A DNA stretch of 64,000 nucleotides, taken from Undaria pinnatifida. Its lineage: Eukaryota > Sar > Phaeophyceae > Laminariales > Alariaceae. Below, piece after piece: positions 53,570 to 64,000 of the stretch. Position 1 is the first letter of the stretch. Each line of letters opens with the position of its first letter. Under the pieces are notes generated by a model. It was given only the letters and a program-made list of their open reading frames with translations. It searched no databases and was not told where the DNA came from. The stretch spans positions 26,087,527 through 26,151,526 of the forward strand of contig JABAKD010000016.1 of NCBI GenBank assembly GCA_012845835.1, read 5' to 3'. Both the position numbers and the translations under genes were made by a program.

Positions 53570-56500
53570 TCTTTTCCAAAGAGGGTTTGGTTGGTATATC
53601 CCTGGCCCCTCAAGGCCTCCCACTTGCACACCGCCTCCTTCCGTTACTTGCGGAACGGTTCAGGTTTTAGTTGATATTTTCCTTCACCTTTTTATTTCGT
53701 TGCACAAAGCACCATCATACCCAGGTCGCATCTGAGCTCAGCTTGGCCCATCAGCTCAGCGCAGCGCCGTGCGGTGCTGTACCTGTGCTGTGCCATGACT
53801 CGAGCTTTTCTGTGCTTACTCTGTCGTACAACATATAGTATCATCAGGTCCCAGCTGAGCTCAGCTTTGCTCATCAGCTCAGCACAGCTCATCAGCGCAC
53901 CGCAGCGCTATCTCAGCAGTGCAGCTCCGTGCCCTGCCGTGCCCTGCCGCGCCGTGCGGTGCGGTGCCGTGCGGTGCGGTGCCGTGCCTCGTGCTTTACT
54001 GTACTTACCCTTTCGTACAACATGTAGTGTAGTCAGGTCCCAGCCCAGCTTGGCTCATCAGCTCAGCTCAGCTCAGCAGCGCAGCGCAGCGCCGTGCGGT
54101 GCCGTGAGGTGCCGTGCCCTGCCATGCTCTGCCGTGCGGTGCGGTGCTATATGGTGCTGTGCCGTGATTTGCCGTGCTGCGTGCTTTGCAGTACTTACTT
54201 TTTCGTACATGCCAGGTGTCCTTCGAAGTATCATATGAGGTAAATGCACTACAGCAGTAACTACACCAGGTTTGTGCGTACTACCTTGTTGAATAACAAA
54301 AAATACACTCTCAGCTATAGCTCAACAGCGCAGCGCCGTGCGGTGCCGTGCGGTGCCGTGCCTTGCCGTGCGGTGTGGTTCTGTGCCGTGCTGCGCTGTG
54401 CTTTATTCCAAACATTCAGCTGTACCAGGTATCATGCGAAGTACCCGGTATCAGGAACGGGTATGTACGTGTGTACTCGTCTTTTTGGATTCGTCAATTG
54501 ATTGTCCTCTCTCGGTCCTCATGTTTTTTTTTCGCAAATTACACCCGTTCTGCCGATCAGAACGTGACATCGCCAACAAGCACAAATCACAGCACAGGGC
54601 AATCAGCTCTGCACAAGTAGCTTTTGGCATTGTCAAATAGCTATTTGCACCAAATCAGGGGTCTCTTCTTTCTGTCCCCTTCAATTTTTTTAGTTGTATG
54701 CTTCCTTGCGCGAGCGTAACGGGCGGCGTCAGCCGCCCTCGGAACGGAGCCCTTGTGCACATACTTGTTTTTGTCTTTTCCCGAGCGGGCTCGGTCGATA
54801 CAACATTGGCTTCTCAAGACGTCCCACTCGAACACCCCCTCCTTCCATTGTTGCGGAGCGGTCCAGCTTTTCTTTGATTTCGGCTCAGCTTTTATTTTTT
54901 GTTGCACGAAGGATCGTCATACGAGGTCCCAACTGAGCTCAGCGTGGCTCACCAGCTCAGCTCAACTCAGCAGCGCACCGCAGTCCTAGCTCAGAGGCGC
55001 AGCGCCGTGGGCTGCCGTGCGGTACCGTGCGAGCGCACCGCGGTGCTAGCTCAGCAGCACGGCGCCGTGCAGTGTCGTGCGGTGCCATGCCCTGCCGTGC
55101 GTCGCGGCACTGTGCGGTGCTGTGCCGTGCTTCGCCGTGCTTTGCTGTGCTTGCTCTTTCGTACATGCCAGGTATTATTCGAAGTACCAGGTACTGTACC
55201 GGTACTACTACACCAGGTTTGAACCTATTATACTACAAGGGTTCCGTTCCTATTATACTTCATGCCTGGCGACGCGCGCTACGCTCGCGCAAGGAAGAAC
55301 ACAACTAAATGTGAAGGGGGCAGCAAGAAGTGGCCCGTGATTTCGTGCATGTATCGATTTGATAATGCCAAGAGCTGTGCAGAGTCGATTGCCCTGTGCT
55401 GTGCTGCGTGCTTGTTGGCGATGCCTCGTTCTGATCGGCAGTGTACGGGAGTAATTTGCGAAGAAAAATAAAACATGAAGAAAACCGAGAGAGAAAATCA
55501 AATTAAGCAATGAAAAAGAACGCCAAAAGACGAGTACACACGTACATGCCGGTACCTGGTACGTGGTTACCAGGTACTTCGCATGATACCTGGCACAGCT
55601 GTATGTTCGAACGTAACCACAGCGTGGTACGGCACAGCGCCGCACCGCAGGGTATGGCGCGGCACCCCAGGGCATGGCACGGCACCGCAGGGCACCACAC
55701 GCCGTTGCGCTGCGCTGCTGAGCTATATCTGGGCTAATCTGAGCAGAGAGGTCATATTTTGAATGTCAACAATGTACCTGGTAGTACGTATAGACCTGAT
55801 TGGTGTGGTAGTACCGGTACCTGGTATGATGCTTCGAATAGCATGTACGGAAGAGTAATTGAAGCAAATCACGCAGCATGGCACAGGACGGCACTTCATC
55901 GCACAATATCGTACAGCACGGCACGGCAGGGCATGGCACCGCACGGCGCTGCGCTGCTGAGCTAGCGCTGCGGGATGCTGCTGAGCTGAGCTGTGGTGGT
56001 GAGCCAAACTGAGCTGAGATGGGACCTGTTATGATCATTTTGATACCTCGAATGATATCTAGAATGCACGAAAGAGTTCGAAAGAGCAAGTACAGCAAAG
56101 CACGCAGCACGGCACCGCATGGCACAGCACCGCACAACCCCGTACCGCACGGCAGGGCATGGCACCGCACGGCACCGCACGGCGCTGCGCTTCTGCTGGA
56201 TATGCGGTGCACTGCTGAGCTGAGGTGAGCTGATGAGCCAAGCTGAGTTCAGCTGGGACCTGGCATGATGATACTTCGTGCAACTAAAGAAAAAAGTGAA
56301 GGAATAAATCAAAGAAAAGCTGGACCATAGAAAAGCTGGACCGTTCCGCAAGTAATGGAGGGAGGCGGTGTCCAACGGGGAGGTCCTGAGAGCCCAGGGA
56401 TGGACCAAACGAGTCCTCTCGGAAAAAGACACACATAAGTAGCTCTACATCGTTGAACATATAAAAATGCACTCCCAGCTCAGCTCAGCTATAGCTCAGC

Positions 56501-57020
56501 AGCGCATCGCAGCGCCGTGCGGCGCCGTGCGGTGCCATGCCATGCCCTGCCCTGCCCTGCAGTGCGGTGCCCTGCTGTGCTGTTCTTTCGAGCATACGAT
56601 ACCAGGTATCATGCGAAGTACCAGGTACCAGGAACCGGTATTACGTGTGTACTCGTATGTTTGCTTTCTTCATTTGAGTGTCGTTTCCCGGTTCTCTTCA
56701 TGTTTTTTCTTTTCGCAGGTGACACCCGTACTGCCGATCAGAACGTGACATCGCCAACAAGCGCACAGGACAGCACAGGGCAATCAGCTCTGTACAAGTA
56801 GCTCTTGGCATTATCGAATCGCTAATTGCGCCAAATCATGGGCCTCTTTCCGCCCCCTTCACATTTACCTGTGTTCTTACTTGCGCGAGCGTAGCGGGCG
56901 GTGTCAGCTGCCCGTGGAGCGGAGCCCTTGTACGAGTGTACCAGTACGATAATATCAAGTACAAGGCGCTTCGCTCCGCGGGCGGCATTCGCCACCCTTT
57001 ACGCTCGCTCAGGAAGGAAA
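53570..57020. repeat. cluster of a GC-rich hairpin repeat family in both orientations
   Basis: Recurrent modules: (i) CTTCCRTTACTTGCGGAACGGT; (ii) GAGCTCAGCTTGGCTCATCAGCTCAG; (iii) runs built from GCCGTGCGGT; (iv) TTTCGTACATGCCAGGT with TACCAGGTAC; (v) AGGGCAATCAGCTCTG. Plus orientation at about 53570-54240, 54300-54680, 54770-55170 and 56470-56870. Inverted copies at about 55270-55440, 55600-55740, 55860-56030 and 56080-56430. Small frames rich in Cys, Arg and Val come from the GCCGTGCGGT runs. No gene is supported here. Confidence 0.8.
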
Positions 57021-57264
57021 AATGCGAAAATACAACATCAAAAATATGTGAAGCTGACAGATGTTCACGATTGATTGCAGGTGCAAACTGGCAACTTTGA
57101 CATTGCCAAAAGGGCCGCCGCCATGCTCCAGGAAACACCCCGGACGCCACGTTTATGAGTACACCGTATGCGCCTCGTATGATAACGCGCGATGTGTACG
57201 GTATGTCTGTCTTGAACCCGACGCAGCAAACAACTGCTCTGCTTTTCTAGCACGATAAATAATT
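57021..57264. other. unassigned
   Basis: No feature recognised. Confidence 0.3.
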
Positions 57265-58960
57265 AGGTTAGGCTCTTGACTTTCGCGCGAGAGCTTCAGT
57301 CACAAAGCATCGGCGGCCCTCAATATTGACCGCAACCCCTCTCAGAGCAATGGGGCACGCAGCCTCGAAGGCTTGGTGCGATCTCGCGCTATTGTCGGCG
57401 AGGAATCAGTGGCGGCGAAAGCTGCTGTGTGCAGATAGCACATACTTGTTCGTATATGCCGTGATCGGAAATGGTTGGTCATTAGAAGACCCCCATTATG
57501 CCACCTTTATGTATTAAACAAAAGGTCCAATTGTGCCGAACGAACTGCTATTGAAGCCTCATGTTGTTTTCCGTATTGGAGCAGCAATAATGTACTCTCT
57601 GCGCTTTTTTTGTGTGAAAAAAAAAGTTGATGCAGAAACGGGTCACGATCTCGCGTTTTTGGAGCGAGAGGTCCAACCACACAGCATCAGCGTCCTACAA
57701 CCCTGGCAACGAGCCCTCTCAGAGCAATCGCGAACTGTAGTTGCTAGATACGTGCGCAGACTAATGTTTGTGTTACCAATCTGACATTCGGTGATGTATA
57801 GTTAGTATCCTACTTCGCTGTCATTTATTCCTTGATTCCGTTATTGCCGTTAAAGTTAGTATAATTTGTGGGTAGGGCAGTATCACCATTAAACTTGTTA
57901 AATGGTGTACATACCACGCAATCGTTATAATTGTGTTAATGATAGTAACAAAGGATGCCTTATTATTTATTCGATTTAGTTCAAGGTAGAAAAACGATGC
58001 AATACATCAATATTCGTGTGACGCTATCTATTTCTTACTTGAGGAATAATAATTTTCATCTCACCCAACACGTTCATGTCCTTCTTATCGTGTTTCATTA
58101 CAGGTTTAATGTCCATCATTACTATTCATCAGGTTTTACTACTGCTGTATAAATTTAGTATTGCCTTCAACAGTAGTGATGACTCATGACAACTTACTAA
58201 AAACGAGCGGCCGGTGTATCACGCAGATTGCAAAGATGACTATCGACCCTAAATTTGTCGAACTCACAGCTGACGTTGTCAGAATAACTTTTGAAATACA
58301 ACGCCCAAGATTTGGGGCCATCTGGTGCTCTCTGCTGCGACTCTGCTGCGACTCTGCTGCGAGGAATTAGCGGCGGCGGATGCTGCCGTGTGCAGCTTTT
58401 TTCGTGTTGTGGACGGTCATAAGACGTGGCCCATCGCACCGTTTGGTGCCTCGAATCGACTTAAATCTACTGCTAATACTGCGCTCTTTTGGTGTGGAAA
58501 AACTCGATACAGAAACATGCCGGGCTCGTCTCGCGTTTCGAGTGAGACCACCAGCCACACAGCATCAGCGTCCCTCATCTTGGCAACGACTACTCTCAGA
58601 ACAATGGCGAATACAGCCTCCAGGAGTTGGTGCCATCTCGTGCTCTGTAAGGCGACCAATCATACGCGGCGGATGCTGCTGTGTGCAGTTTTTTTGTCTT
58701 TTTGGCGGTCATTAGACATGGCTCATCGTGCTGTTTTATAGTGTATGCCGTATTGAGTACCGAAGCACCTAAAATCTACTGTGCTCTTTTTTTCATGTGA
58801 AAAAACTCGATACAGAAACGGGTCAGGCTCTTCTCGCGTTTCGAGCGAGAGCTCCAGCCACATAGCATCAGCACCCCTCAACCTTGGCAGCAACCACTAT
58901 TAATATCAGAGCAATGGCGAATATAGCTTGTTCTGTACAGCGGGGCTCAGGCCAAAAGCA
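57265..58960 (+). repeat. satellite-like array, four diverged units of 300-380 bp, one interrupted
   Basis: Each unit contains TCTCAGAGCAATGG (57342, 57719, 58592, 58906), AGAAACGGGTCA with CGCGTTTCGAGCGAGAG, and TGCTGCTGTGTGCAG. Units 3 and 4 are closest. A 560-bp insertion splits the array between 57740 and 58312. Frames across the units are short and unrecognised. Confidence 0.7.
57741..58312 (+). mobile_element. AT-rich insertion carrying the dispersed ATG module
   Basis: Defined by the gap in the satellite units. AT-rich, no long frame. Near its right end is the module GCAGATTGCAAAGATGAC with ATG at 58236 and the CGAACTCACAGCTGACG block. No TIRs found by eye. Confidence 0.4.
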
Positions 58961-59000
58961 AAACTGCGCGTGTGTTTATGAGTTTCGTGAACTTGAACTG

Positions 59001-59817
59001 TTAGGGCCCGTATTAACGAGGAACTTGCAAAATCGAATTTCGATTTTTTTTTATAGAATTTAATTTAATTTGCATCTGATTGGTCAAGAAATGAATCACC
59101 AAGCAGGCATTCTCAGAATTATTACGAAAAATCAAATTCAACAAAGAAGTAAAAAAAGACTTTCTCGGTCGAATTTTGTCGAAAATCGAAATTGAATTTA
59201 GGGAGTTTGTCCACCTAGACATGGCTTGTTCTGTGTAACCGAAGCCGGCCACGCGAATTGGTGCCATGTCGTCGGCTGATTGAGAGGCGAGAAGCCAACA
59301 TTGCGAGAGGTAGGACCACCGGAGCAGCCGCAGCGCGGCCTCCGAAGGTCCTTAGCACAGCCTAGACCGCCTGCGACGCTTCGAAAACAACCGAGACCGC
59401 CGCAAACCCAGTTTTTCGTCGCCCTTCACCTCGAAAGTTACACGACCAACTACCACATGATGACTTCGCTCAGAAGTTCGACAGCTATATCCCCGTCGCT
59501 GCTGCCCGTGTCGGGCGGCGGGGTGGCGCCAGCCCACCCAAGAGACACCTAGAGCCATAGCCTCCAAGCCGCTGCCGGCCAAAAGAATCTGCGGCTAGCC
59601 GCGGCGCTCCGGGGAGGACGCGAGCCATCGCTCGCCTCGGTCGTTGCCCACGGGTGTTCGTTGACCCTTTTGCGTTTTTTGAATTTTTTTATTTCCTAGA
59701 ACGCACTGCGCCGTTCCTTGATAAGAACCAAAGTTGAATTTTTCGTGGATTTTTCATGAAATTAAAAAAAAAAATCGAAATTCGATTTGGCAAGTTCCTC
59801 GTTAATTCGGGCCCTTA
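59001..59817. mobile_element. MITE with ~48-bp TIRs and TTA target duplication (PIF/Harbinger-like)
   Basis: Element 59004-59814. Its ends start GGGCCCG and then ATTAACGAGGAACTTGC, continuing through AATCGAATTTCGA into T runs; the two ends differ at only two or three positions over about 48 bp. The flanking TTA (59001-59003 and 59815-59817) is the 3-bp duplication typical of PIF/Harbinger elements. The GC-rich interior has no transposase. Confidence 0.8.
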
Positions 59818-61165
59818 GGCCTGGGACTGGCAAAATTTTAGACGTAGAATTTGGAAAAAAAATGTCCCATGGTCGTTCTCTGGGAAAAAAGCTCTTTAGG
59901 AAATCAACCAATCAGCGATGGGGGGAAAGGCCCCACATCTACAAAAAATATTCGTGAAAACAAAGCCTGTGCCGCTTGCTGCTGTTCTGCGGCAAAAAAA
60001 GTTGGAGCGTGTGTAGAAAAAAAATAGCTGCTGCTTCTGCTGCTGCTGCCCGAGGTGCTGCTCTACCCCCCGCGTGTAGCAGCGTACTCAAGGGACAGCT
60101 AGCGTAGGCGGAACACATCTTCTGGGGGACCCTCCGGCAAGATGGCCGACAGCAGACCTATGCATCTGAATTCCTCCAAGATGGTGATATTATGCAGCAG
60201 CAGCAGTGCCGCAGTTTTTCCTTTTTTGCGAACCTCCAGCGTCTTTCCCAACTCTATCTAGCGCGCCTCCGATGCAGCACGCTTCACCTCTAGCTCGCGG
60301 GAAAGTTGCTGCTGTGCGTGTAGCTCGACTCGGGTTTGGGCCAAGGCTGCATCTGACTCGTGTCGGAGGTCCTGCTCCAGGTTGAGTTTGCCTTTCTCCT
60401 CGGACAACTGTTGAGAGACATCTTGCAGCAAAGACTTTGCCTCAGCGGCCTCGACCCGGCTCTCGTCGCGCTGCTTCACGACCCGGTCACGGATGCCCTC
60501 GGCATCCTCGACACCGCCGCGCTGGATGGCAAGCGCCCGGCGTGCAGCCACGCCCGCGTCTGCCGTCGTGGTCCCGGTACGCGCCCGATAAGCCTCCTTG
60601 ACCTTTGCAATTTTTTTTTTTTCCTTTCGGTCCGGCGCCTTCAGGTTTTTTCGAGTTGCCCATGGCTAATTTTGCACGATCACTCTGCCAGAATGACCCA
60701 ATTGGGCCAACTTTGTTTGCGAATTTTTCGCCGGCTATTTACTCGATTTAAGAGCGGATTGCTTTGCTGTCTCCTCCAAGTCCCGGCGGAGGGAAATACG
60801 GGTATTTTACCAATACCCAGTTGCATTAGTTCGACCCCATTGAGCAAGAGACGAATATAAGCAGAAAACACGAGTTTTCCCGCACATTTCCGTCCGATTA
60901 GACTTCAAAATACGACAGAAAATTCAGAATAATCCGTCCTTCCCTCCGTTTAAACTGATTACACGTGTCTGTTGAATTTCAGGATCCAACTCGCCTCCTG
61001 TGTTGCGTATTTTGTGATACACTGTCAAACATTATTTCAGTCTAAAACCAAGTAAAAACAGTGTTCGCAATTTTTTTCTCCGAGACATTTTTTCGGATTT
61101 TTTGGTGGTTTTCGCCGAATAGATCTGCCATATTTTTGGGTCAAATCGACTTCCAGTCCCAGACC
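59818..61165 (-). mobile_element. 1.35-kb TIR element next to the MITE
   Basis: Ends GGCCTGGGACTGG (59818-59830) and its complement with one change (61153-61165). Flanked by TTA on the left, shared with the MITE, and TAA on the right, so the duplication is TA or a mutated TTA. Contains a coiled-coil reading frame on the minus strand (60258-60663). Confidence 0.6.
60258..60663 (-). pseudogene. coiled-coil protein ORF with a frame slip in an A12 run
   Basis: An ATG in good context (GCCATGG, 60661-60663) opens a Lys-rich N-terminus. The long coiled-coil frame (about 120 codons to the stop at 60258, heptad-like, rich in Glu, Ala, Gln, Arg and Leu) is one base out of register after the 12-base A run complementary to 60611-60622. 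One A fewer would connect them. This could be a mutation, a sequencing error in the homopolymer, or slippage. Roughly 134 residues, no known domain; probably the element's own product, since it lies wholly between the TIRs. Confidence 0.4.
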
Positions 61166-61299
61166 TAACTGTCCTCACAGGAGTAAAATTCGGAGGAAGA
61201 TCAGCTTCCACAAACAAGATAAAAAAATACAATTACAGAAAAAAAAGTCCAACATCGAGTCGGCAGAAAACAAATTTTGAAGTAAACAGTTTAGGCCAT
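61166..61299. other. unassigned
   Basis: No feature recognised. Confidence 0.3.
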
Positions 61300-61570
61300 T
61301 TCTTATACATTCGGATTTGCCAGTCGAAAACGGCCTTTTCCGACTGAAGTGCAAATCGAGCTTTCTTACACGGTCGGATTTGTCAGTCGAAAACGGGCTT
61401 TTTCGACTGAAGCCCAAATCGAGCTTTCTTACACAGTCGAAAAAGGGCTTTTTCGACTCAACTTTTTTCGACTGAGAACTCCGACTGGCGGATCCAGTCG
61501 AGAAACTCGACTTTTTCGACTGGATCCTCCAGTCGAAAAAATCTGTCGAAAAAGTTTTACACGTCTCTTT
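61300..61570. repeat. CAGTCGAAAA / TTTTCGACTG inverted-repeat cluster
   Basis: At least ten alternating copies of AGTCGAAAA and its complement, together with a duplicated CAAATCGAGCTTTCTTACAC block (61351 and 61416). Many short hairpins are possible. A smaller cluster of the same words is at 62040-62135. Confidence 0.85.
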
Positions 61571-62039
61571 TGAACCGATCGCATCGTTCATCCCACCACC
61601 AAACACACACACCCACACGGCCACACGGCCACACACCCATACCAGGTACCACACTGCAGTATCATACAAGGCGCTGACGCTGGCGTGGCTATCACTGCTG
61701 TTGCTTCTCGCAGCAAGTCAGCGTGGCGTATTCCTAGTTCCGCTCGCCAGCAGCGTGTATCACACGACGGCAGGAGCGCGCTGTATCGATCCCATGCTGC
61801 CAACAACGGCTGCGCCTGCGGTAGCTTTGGCGGCTCTCGGCTGAGTGCAACTCCACGAACGTAGCTTTGGCGCCTTTCGGCTAAGCCCAAAGCCACTTAG
61901 TCGCTGGGACGAAGGTTCGTCGAGCCTTTGCTCGCGGAGAAAGCGCGAAGCACAGAGCTGCCAACCGATTTTGACTGCCATACAGCAGTACTCCCTCACA
62001 CCAACCGCCTCTAGGAAGAGCTCAAAACTATAAAGTCGA
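61571..62039. other. no gene seen
   Basis: A CACACGGC run at 61605-61635 and an inverted pair of GTAGCTTTGGCG phrases (61819, 61861). No supported gene. Confidence 0.35.
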
Positions 62040-62135
62040 CTCGACTGACGATAAGAAGAAGGACCAGAAGATTCCAGTCGAAAAAAGTCCAGTCGAAAAG
62101 GGCCGTTTTCGACTGGCGGAATCCGACTGTATTGG
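62040..62135. repeat. second CAGTCGAAAA inverted-repeat cluster
   Basis: TCCAGTCGAAAA twice, followed by GGGCCGTTTTCGACTGG and TCCGACTG. Same words as at 61300. Confidence 0.8.
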
Positions 62136-62204
62136 AAATGGCCTTGAAAATCAATAAACGAAAAACGGGGAAAAAATGAAAGAAAAAGGTGAAGAAACCA
62201 AAGA

Positions 62205-62320
62205 ACAACTGGACCGTTCCGCAAGTATTGGAAGGAGGCGGTGTTCAAGTGGGAGGTGTTGAGAGGCCAGGGACGTACCAACCGAGCCCGCTCAGGAAAA
62301 CGACAAAAGCTAAGAAAGTG
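62205..62320 (-). repeat. outlying copy of module (i) of the 53.6-57 kb cluster
   Basis: CTGGACCGTTCCGCAAGTATTGG and CCAACCGAGCCCGCTC in inverted orientation, as at 56330-56430. Confidence 0.75.
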
Positions 62321-62854
62321 TATTATGGCAGCTCCATTGCCTGCATGTTTTCTGGCTGCCGCTGAGCATTCACACCCAAAGGAGGCGAAACATAACCTCA
62401 ACAGCAGGCACGCCCTAACGCTCTGTCTGCTTGAACCCTATTGACCCTTCCGTACCCAGTAGGCGTACGATCGTATCGTCCTCTTCAACCTTGAATGGAA
62501 AGTGACCAGCGCGATGTCTTCCACCCTCTTGGAAGAGCGTCAATGCTGCAAGAGCAGTGAGGTACCCAATTTAAGATATTGAAGAGCTCCTAGGAATAGA
62601 CCAGTGCTATGATACCGCTCTTGTCACCTTGCGGCTCATGGCTCAGATTTTGTGTCATATATAGGTTTTAGTATAGGCGTCAAAATGGGGGACAGGCCGG
62701 TTTGATCGTTTCTGCGTCTGTTTTGTCTTATGATGGGCGCTCTTAAATAGGATACCCCACTGTATCAGCATCAGCATGCTGTGCGCGTGTCGTGCATCCC
62801 ATACATCCCGTTCCTTTTCACTCCGGACAAACCCGGTACTCCAACAACCTGCCC
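62321..62854. other. no gene seen
   Basis: No feature recognised. Confidence 0.35.
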
Positions 62855-62906
62855 GGAGCTGATTCGTGTGACCGGAGCTGATTCGTGTGACCGGTGCTGA
62901 TTCGTT
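62855..62906 (+). repeat. 20-bp tandem repeat, about 2.5 units
   Basis: GAGCTGATTCGTGTGACCGG twice and a partial variant. Confidence 0.9.
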
Positions 62907-62959
62907 TTCAATTCAGTATTAATATCGTCATTTTCTTCCGACCCCTTTCCGCTCTGAAT

Positions 62960-63290
62960 CAAACATGTCAAGAGGCGGCACTTTCAGCCCTTGACCGACT
63001 AGACGGAGTTTTCACAATAATGCCTTGACTGACGCCAAAATATTAGGTTTTAGTGTGAAACGCTTGGTTTAACACGCTTGACCGCTGTGCGTTTTTCCAT
63101 GCCTGACCGTCTCCTGACATGTTTGCTCTCAACTCCCAAACGGGTTAATTTTGCAGATAGAGCGACCAAAAATGTTGTAACGTTACAAGTAGTCTTCTTA
63201 ACCATGTCAAGAGACGGCACTTTTACCTTTTACCATTTGATGGACTGGGTCAAGACAAATGCCTTGGCAGACGTGCCTTGACGGCCAAAA
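62960..63290 (+). repeat. diverged ~240-bp tandem duplication
   Basis: CATGTCAAGAGGCGGCACTTT (62965) and CATGTCAAGAGACGGCACTTT (63203), each followed by an AATGCCTTG(A/G)C...GACG phrase. The frame 63078-63281 crosses it and has no recognised domain. Confidence 0.6.
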
Positions 63291-64000
63291 CGGTAGACAC
63301 GAAGTATGAATTTCCGTTTTCTTAGGAAAACGCCTGACCATGTTATTAAAACCATGTAGTTTCTTTGTTAGGATTTTTTTGCTAATTTTTTTGTTTGCGT
63401 TCGATCAAGAAACAGTACATACGTATATAATAAAACAATCAGTTTCGCGTATCATACCACTCAATCAGCCAAATAACTCGCAGCTCAAGCATTTGCAAGC
63501 AGGCACCAGTACACCAATTTTCAATCAACAGGAGTTTCCACATAGATAATGAAGCGTTATTCTAGCGCGGATAGGGGGCAATCCGTCTAAAGGGATGGAA
63601 ATGCCTTGTTCACCACCTGTGTTACTTTGCCCACAAAACAAAAAATGCGGTACAACCTATACCGTCAAATATTATTGAACACGGGATTTGGTCAAAAACA
63701 TCTCCTCACAATTCACTGTGGGTCGTTAAGCGCTTTATGCTCATTCACCCGCACTGTGCTCCCCACTGAAGCCTTTAAATGACTCACACCACTTCGGTAG
63801 GAACTCCATCAAGTCATATAGTCTGACCTGTAGTTGGTTTGGCCTTTGTCCTTTGTCGTGCTAGAGTAGGAAAAATCTGGTTCATCATGGCCACGTAGTG
63901 AATCGTTCGGACCGTTTCTACGTATGCTCCCAGTAGTGGCGCCGCTTGTCTAGGCAATTTTTACAGTCACTGTCGCGGTGGTAAACGTTGATGAAATCGC
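63291..64000. other. no gene seen
   Basis: Unassigned to the window edge. Confidence 0.35.

Overview
This is nuclear DNA of a eukaryote. The only host gene I can name has three exons, GT-AG introns and the LSM1 (Sm-like, mRNA decay) fold. The rest is a dense graveyard of eukaryotic transposons, a tRNA-derived SINE, foldback and TIR elements, minisatellites and microsatellites. There is no rRNA, no prokaryotic operon structure, no CRISPR and no virus-like gene set. Ty1/copia elements with a single gag-pol frame and the low gene density would fit a large repeat-rich algal or protist genome (a brown alga or other stramenopile is my guess), but nothing here proves the taxon.

Layout. 1-8.4 kb: short tandem arrays, a SINE copy and a 1.8-kb non-coding element with two ~200-bp LTR-like repeats. 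8.5-12.3 kb: an older repeat (R1) split first by a 1.67-kb TIR transposon carrying a zinc-finger-like reading frame and then by a poly(C)-rich element; an unsplit copy of R1 lies at 38 kb. 12.76-19.08 kb: a complete but dead minus-strand Ty1/copia retrotransposon (element A), sitting beside or inside a second one (element B, 19.08-21.08 kb) of which only gag and a protease-like segment remain. 21.66-36.97 kb: three head-to-tail copies, identical as far as I can read, of a 5,102-bp element with 26-bp imperfect terminal inverted repeats. A 9-bp target-site duplication is found only at the two outer edges. This is the most unusual structure in the window. 37-43.3 kb: a 184-bp tandem repeat, R1 copy 2, a ~0.9-kb foldback element with ~400-bp arms, a poly(G) tandem array homologous to the poly(C) element, and SINE copy 2. 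43.3-48.1 kb: gene island with LSM1 (minus strand). 49.3-59 kb: minisatellites, a hAT transposase relic, a two-orientation cluster of GC-rich hairpin repeats and a ~0.3-kb satellite. 59.0-61.2 kb: two abutting TIR elements, one with a coiled-coil reading frame. 61.2-64 kb: repeats built on AGTCGAAAA / TTTTCGACT and unassigned sequence.

How it fits together. Most reading frames here are either chance or decayed transposon genes. Element A has one frame for gag-protease-integrase-RT-RNase H interrupted by three stops and a frameshift, and its integrase has lost the catalytic glutamate. Element B has gag and a protease-like segment separated by a single in-frame TAG. A short conserved module starting with ATG recurs in eight or nine places in unrelated contexts and deserves attention as an undescribed dispersed family. 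The tandem 5.1-kb element carries several strong minus-strand splice donors and may encode an intron-rich gene that I could not identify.
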